Below are positions 62,501-64,000 of a stretch of DNA of 64,000 bases, in pieces. Both the position numbers and the translations under genes were made by a program. The DNA lies in the NCBI RefSeq assembly GCF_011386835.1, contig NC_088800.1:51489439-51553438 (forward strand), given 5' to 3'. The notes below the pieces were generated by a model. That model saw nothing but the letters and a program-made list of their open reading frames with translations. It was not told the origin of the DNA and made no database searches. Each line of letters opens with the position of its first letter. The stretch's first letter is position 1. This DNA comes from Chrysemys picta bellii (Eukaryota; Chordata; Testudines; Emydidae).

Positions 62501-64000
62501 ATTGCTGTTGCTCCAATTCAGTACCAGCCCCAATGTTCTCTGAATAGTGCCTCTTGGCTCTAGGGGGTATGCGTCTCATTACCAGCAGGCTCAGCTTGCC
62601 AAGTCTCCCCTGATTCACAAGGCTGGGACTTGCTTGTCAGCAAATTCAGGAAGATTCCCAGCAGGGCTGGAAGCTCATCTCTGAAGGTGTCTCAAGACCC
62701 AGATCCCACTCCCTGCTGCAAACCTGACCAAGTAGCAAGGAGAGGAAGGGGAATGGTCCTTTAAGCTGTCTCAGAAGCCCAGCTACCAGTCCTGCTAGTC
62801 AGCTTCCCTGCTGATGAAGCGCAGTTGGTTTGTCACACCAGAACTGAGGGGAAACATCCTCCAAAGCCATAAAAGAAGGGAGGAATGTTTTTAGGTCAGC
62901 AAGTTCTATGAACTTTGTCCTTTCCAATGTGCTCTTGTAAGACCTGTGCTGTGATTTTTTTTCTTCCTAGTTTCCATGATGATGTCCCAAAGGATTATAG
63001 GCAGGTGGTGTTGACTGCTGTGAAACAACGATTTGAAGATGAGCGTTATGAAGAAATTGGCAAGGAAAAGGTGGGGAGTAGCCTTACTGTTCTGCTCTCC
63101 ATTCTTTGGTGGCAAGCACCTTAAGCAGAGCGACCAGTGTAGTAGGCTATCCAGTACTCTGAAAAGTAACAAGAAGTTCAAATTAAAATTCCCAAAGGGG
63201 GGAAGGTGAAGAGAGTGCAAGAAATGCAGTGGTGTTAGCGTCACTCACTTTGTGGGGATAGAAGTTGCACAGTTGGGCTGTAAATGCCAAGGAGCAGTTC
63301 AAGACATATTGATCCTAGAGAAAGTATCGGGCATTTGGTTGTTGCGAGGGCACTGCTGTAGTTGTCTGACTAGATCGTCTTGTTGTTTAGGTGATGAGTT
63401 ACAGCCAGATCTGTTCGCTGTTAGGAGTGAAACAGGAGGACCCAGAGCCCAGTCCCTTACACACAAGTGCTGAGGAAATTCAGACGTTCCTTAGCTCTCC
63501 CTCTGGAAAGAGAACTAAAAGGCAAGTAAAACTAAGCTCTGTTCTGTGTACTCTCTCCTGTGTTTGCAGCCACTGGACCTGATAATTCAGTATGGAGTTC
63601 ACTCATGGGCATCTGACAGGGGGTCTTTTGCCTCCCCAAAACATCATTTGTGTGCAAATCACTGAGTGGGATTTTAACCAACTTCCCTGCTCTGAGCTGC
63701 AATTCTCTATGGATTCAATCAGTCCTTGCCCTAGTCACCTTAACTCTGCTTAGCCTCTTCCTCTGGATGGCTGGAAGGGAAAGTTTGGGTTTCCTGCCAC
63801 GGTGGGACTCGTTGACCAAACCAATTGACCAGTTTCATCTTTAGCATTTGCTGGAAGAGTTGAGTGAGGCAAATGGGCAGAGACTAGCCTGTTTTCTGAT
63901 TCAGGATGATTTCCTCCATGTATATGCTGAGTTAGTAACCTCTGAGTTTCCCTGCAACAGGAGAAGGGAAGACAGCATTCAAGAAGACAGGGGCAGCTTT
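50516..64000 (+). CDS. CCNF: Cyclin F, F-box protein of SCF ligase (partial, 16 exons seen)
   Basis: Cyclin F is the founding F-box protein: it binds SKP1 in an SCF ubiquitin ligase and targets proteins such as CP110 and RRM2 for degradation in G2; it does not activate a CDK. Exons: 50516-50528, 54389-54543, 55040-55146, 56011-56078, 56625-56818, 57336-57389, 58093-58197, 58692-58769, 59241-59392, 59965-60129, 60980-61103, 61581-61761, 62221-62308, 62971-63070, 63391-63521 and 63961 onward. Splice phases agree throughout, giving about 585 residues of an expected near 785. Visible in order: NLS KRRVRKRPR (19-27), F-box from LSLPEDVLF (32-75), Sel1-like helical repeats (about 90-280), cyclin box with hydrophobic patch MRYIL (308-312), second cyclin fold, and NLS KRTKR (about 568). 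The PEST/D-box C-terminus lies beyond the window. All seen exons look intact and under constraint. Confidence 0.95.
50529..54388 (+). other. CCNF: CCNF intron 1
   Basis: A 3860-bp intron, CpG-rich in its first 400 bases and AT-rich after. About 51655-51720 (GCCTTTTATCATGCAGGATACC, AATGCTTTACAAAC) looks like an old interspersed repeat. About 53240-53430 has weak inverted CTGCTGCTCAGAGC-type repeats. No further exon is seen. Confidence 0.8.
54389..54543 (+). CDS. CCNF: CCNF exon 2: NLS and first F-box half
   Basis: Acceptor TTTTTCTAG, donor GTGAGT. It encodes Cys-rich CRCSRCFSF, the basic NLS KRRVRKRPR, and F-box helices LSLPEDVLFHVLKGL and EDILSIRA. It ends on a codon boundary (residue 56). 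Confidence 0.95.
55040..55146 (+). CDS. CCNF: CCNF exon 3: second F-box half
   Basis: Acceptor TTTCCCCCTAG, donor GTAATG. It encodes VHSHLKYLVDNHASVWACAS and ends FER in phase 2. It completes the SKP1-binding F-box. Confidence 0.95.
55576..55698. mobile_element. Palindromic MITE in CCNF intron 3, perfect 8-bp TSD
   Basis: The ends TAGGGTGATCAGACA and TCTGGTCACCCTA are inverted partners. TTTCAAAA flanks it at 55568-55575 and 55699-55706. The interior (AAAAATCGGGACAGGGG, ATCAGGACTGTCCG) is largely palindromic. Its terminal motif resembles that at 40679-41384. Confidence 0.9.
56011..56078 (+). CDS. CCNF: CCNF exon 4
   Basis: Acceptor CTTATTTAG, donor GTAAGT. It encodes AAERGNFEAAVKLGIAYLYN, a Sel1-like repeat, ending in phase 1. 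Confidence 0.95.
56625..56818 (+). CDS. CCNF: CCNF exon 5
   Basis: Acceptor TTATTCAG, donor GTAAGT. It encodes SDEGRAEVNGLKASHFFSL and PFIWLFIRPPWSVSGSCCKA, matching the conserved linker of cyclin F. Ends on a codon boundary. Confidence 0.96.
56872..56992 (+). mobile_element. tRNA-derived SINE with CR1-like tail, in CCNF intron 5
   Basis: The tRNA-like head GGGAGGGATAGCTCAGTGG then TTTGAGCATTGGCCTGCTAAACC contains an A box. It joins at about 56915 directly to a CR1-type tail (GGTTGGACTAGATGACCTCC, ATTCTATGAT). The expected B box region is missing, so this copy is internally deleted. It is the tortoise Pol III SINE type, in which the tail is shared with the partner LINE. Confidence 0.85.
57336..57389 (+). 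CDS. CCNF: CCNF exon 6
   Basis: Acceptor is a T-run ending TTTAG, donor GTGAGT. An 18-codon exon encoding AQKGSILHCLAKVLSLFE. Confidence 0.93.
58093..58197 (+). CDS. CCNF: CCNF exon 7
   Basis: Acceptor TTATTTTCAG, donor GTGAGT. It encodes DEEKRKEALEMFQESSKQG and SSYLLWESNRRAA, a Sel1-like repeat. Confidence 0.95.
58355..58490 (-). repeat. MIR-like SINE, in CCNF intron 7
   Basis: Reverse-strand MIR pattern: CCCCATTTTACAAATTGGAAA, AGAGGCTAAGTGACTTGTCC, then ATTGAACTCTGATCTC. Old and diverged. Confidence 0.65.
58692..58769 (+). CDS. CCNF: CCNF exon 8
   Basis: Acceptor CTTTTCTCTAG, donor GTAAGA. It encodes MSDPGRYLQSFRKLRDYAAK then GCWEAQ. Confidence 0.95.
59241..59392 (+). CDS. CCNF: CCNF exon 9
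   Basis: Acceptor CCTGCTGTAG, donor GTAAAG. It encodes ISLAKACGNGNQLGLEAKAS through KGMNETM and the first two bases of Arg309, the start of the MRYIL patch. Confidence 0.95.
59965..60129 (+). CDS. CCNF: CCNF exon 10: cyclin box
   Basis: Acceptor TCCTATCTAG, donor GTGAGT. It encodes YILIDWLVEVATMKDFSSLC, VDRYLKLRPV and LQLLGIACMVICT, the core of the N-terminal cyclin fold including the substrate-docking hydrophobic patch. Confidence 0.97.
60980..61103 (+). CDS. CCNF: CCNF exon 11: cyclin box
   Basis: Acceptor AATATTACAG, donor GTAAGT. It encodes FISKEILTIREAVWLTDNTY and YEDLVRMMGEIISALEGKIR. Ends on codon 405. Confidence 0.97.
61581..61761 (+). CDS. CCNF: CCNF exon 12: second cyclin fold
   Basis: Acceptor TTATGCATTAG, donor GTAAGG. 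It encodes IPTIVDYKEVLLTIIPLERR and SPANLAAAALLLAKIL, ending in phase 1. Confidence 0.95.
62221..62308 (+). CDS. CCNF: CCNF exon 13
   Basis: Acceptor CCCTTCTCCAG; donor GTATAA, a weak match beyond GT. It encodes HPWNSQLSECTGFSLEDLIP and CVLSLHQK, ending in phase 2. Confidence 0.93.
62971..63070 (+). CDS. CCNF: CCNF exon 14
   Basis: Acceptor TTCTTCCTAG, donor GTGGGG. It encodes FHDDVPKDYRQVVLTAVKQR and FEDERYEEIGKEK. Confidence 0.95.
63391..63521 (+). CDS. CCNF: CCNF exon 15, GC donor
   Basis: Acceptor TTGTTGTTTAG. It encodes VMSYSQICSLLGVKQEDPEP through FLSSPSGKRTK and the first two bases of an Arg codon. The donor reads AAAAG|GCAAGT, a GC donor with otherwise perfect consensus. Using the nearby GT (63526) would shift the frame of the next exon, whose correct frame EDSIQEDRGSF is conserved. 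Confidence 0.92.
63961..64000 (+). CDS. CCNF: CCNF exon 16, start only
   Basis: Acceptor CCCTGCAACAG. It encodes RREDSIQEDRGSF after completion of the split Arg, extending the second NLS (KRTKR followed by RRE). The window ends inside this exon. Confidence 0.9.

Overview
This is nuclear genomic DNA of an amniote, most probably a cryptodire turtle. Three things point there: CR1 LINEs with the usual CR1 3' end; a tRNA-derived SINE that ends in a CR1-like tail (the tortoise Pol III SINE type, 56872-56992); and a gene with 15 vertebrate-style introns whose protein closely matches cyclin F of tetrapods. The species assignment is inference from repeat types.

Layout. From 1 to about 50,000 I find no intact host gene. 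This part is repeats, many inserted into one another: a decayed Ty3/Gypsy pol (about 1960-3245), a CR1 with an inverted 5' part (about 6134-9631) whose ORF1 is split by a hAT-like element, further hAT-like elements with 8-bp target duplications, a 1.7-kb C-rich minisatellite (about 13368-15100), a dead KRAB-A exon (16009-16135), a Gmr1-like Gypsy element (16687-23679) carrying two solo LTRs (one holding a third), a hAT foldback element (25096-26725), an endogenous retrovirus (29943-41754) whose 5' LTR is split by a DNA transposon that is itself split by a very young LTR retrotransposon, a second Gmr1-like copy (42118-43387) and a decayed DIRS-like element on the minus strand (43388-46830).

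From about 50,080 to the window end lies CCNF (cyclin F) on the plus strand: a CpG-rich promoter with two CCAAT boxes and a candidate CHR element, then 16 coding exons, the last cut by the window edge. Exon phases agree throughout and encode about 585 residues (roughly three quarters of the protein): an N-terminal basic NLS, F-box, Sel1-like linker, cyclin box with MRYIL hydrophobic patch, and second NLS. Intron 15 appears to be a GC-AG intron.

The most interesting material is the nest at 29943-41754. It contains (1) an LTR retrotransposon with two 1113-bp LTRs that differ at only about 3 sites and a perfect 5-bp target duplication, encoding Gag and a long second ORF with zinc knuckle and protease-like motif but no recognisable integrase or reverse transcriptase; and (2) a transposase-like gene family I cannot assign to a named superfamily. 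Also notable: both Gmr1-like copies share the same deletion joining the start of RT to the end of RNase H, which suggests amplification of an already deleted element.
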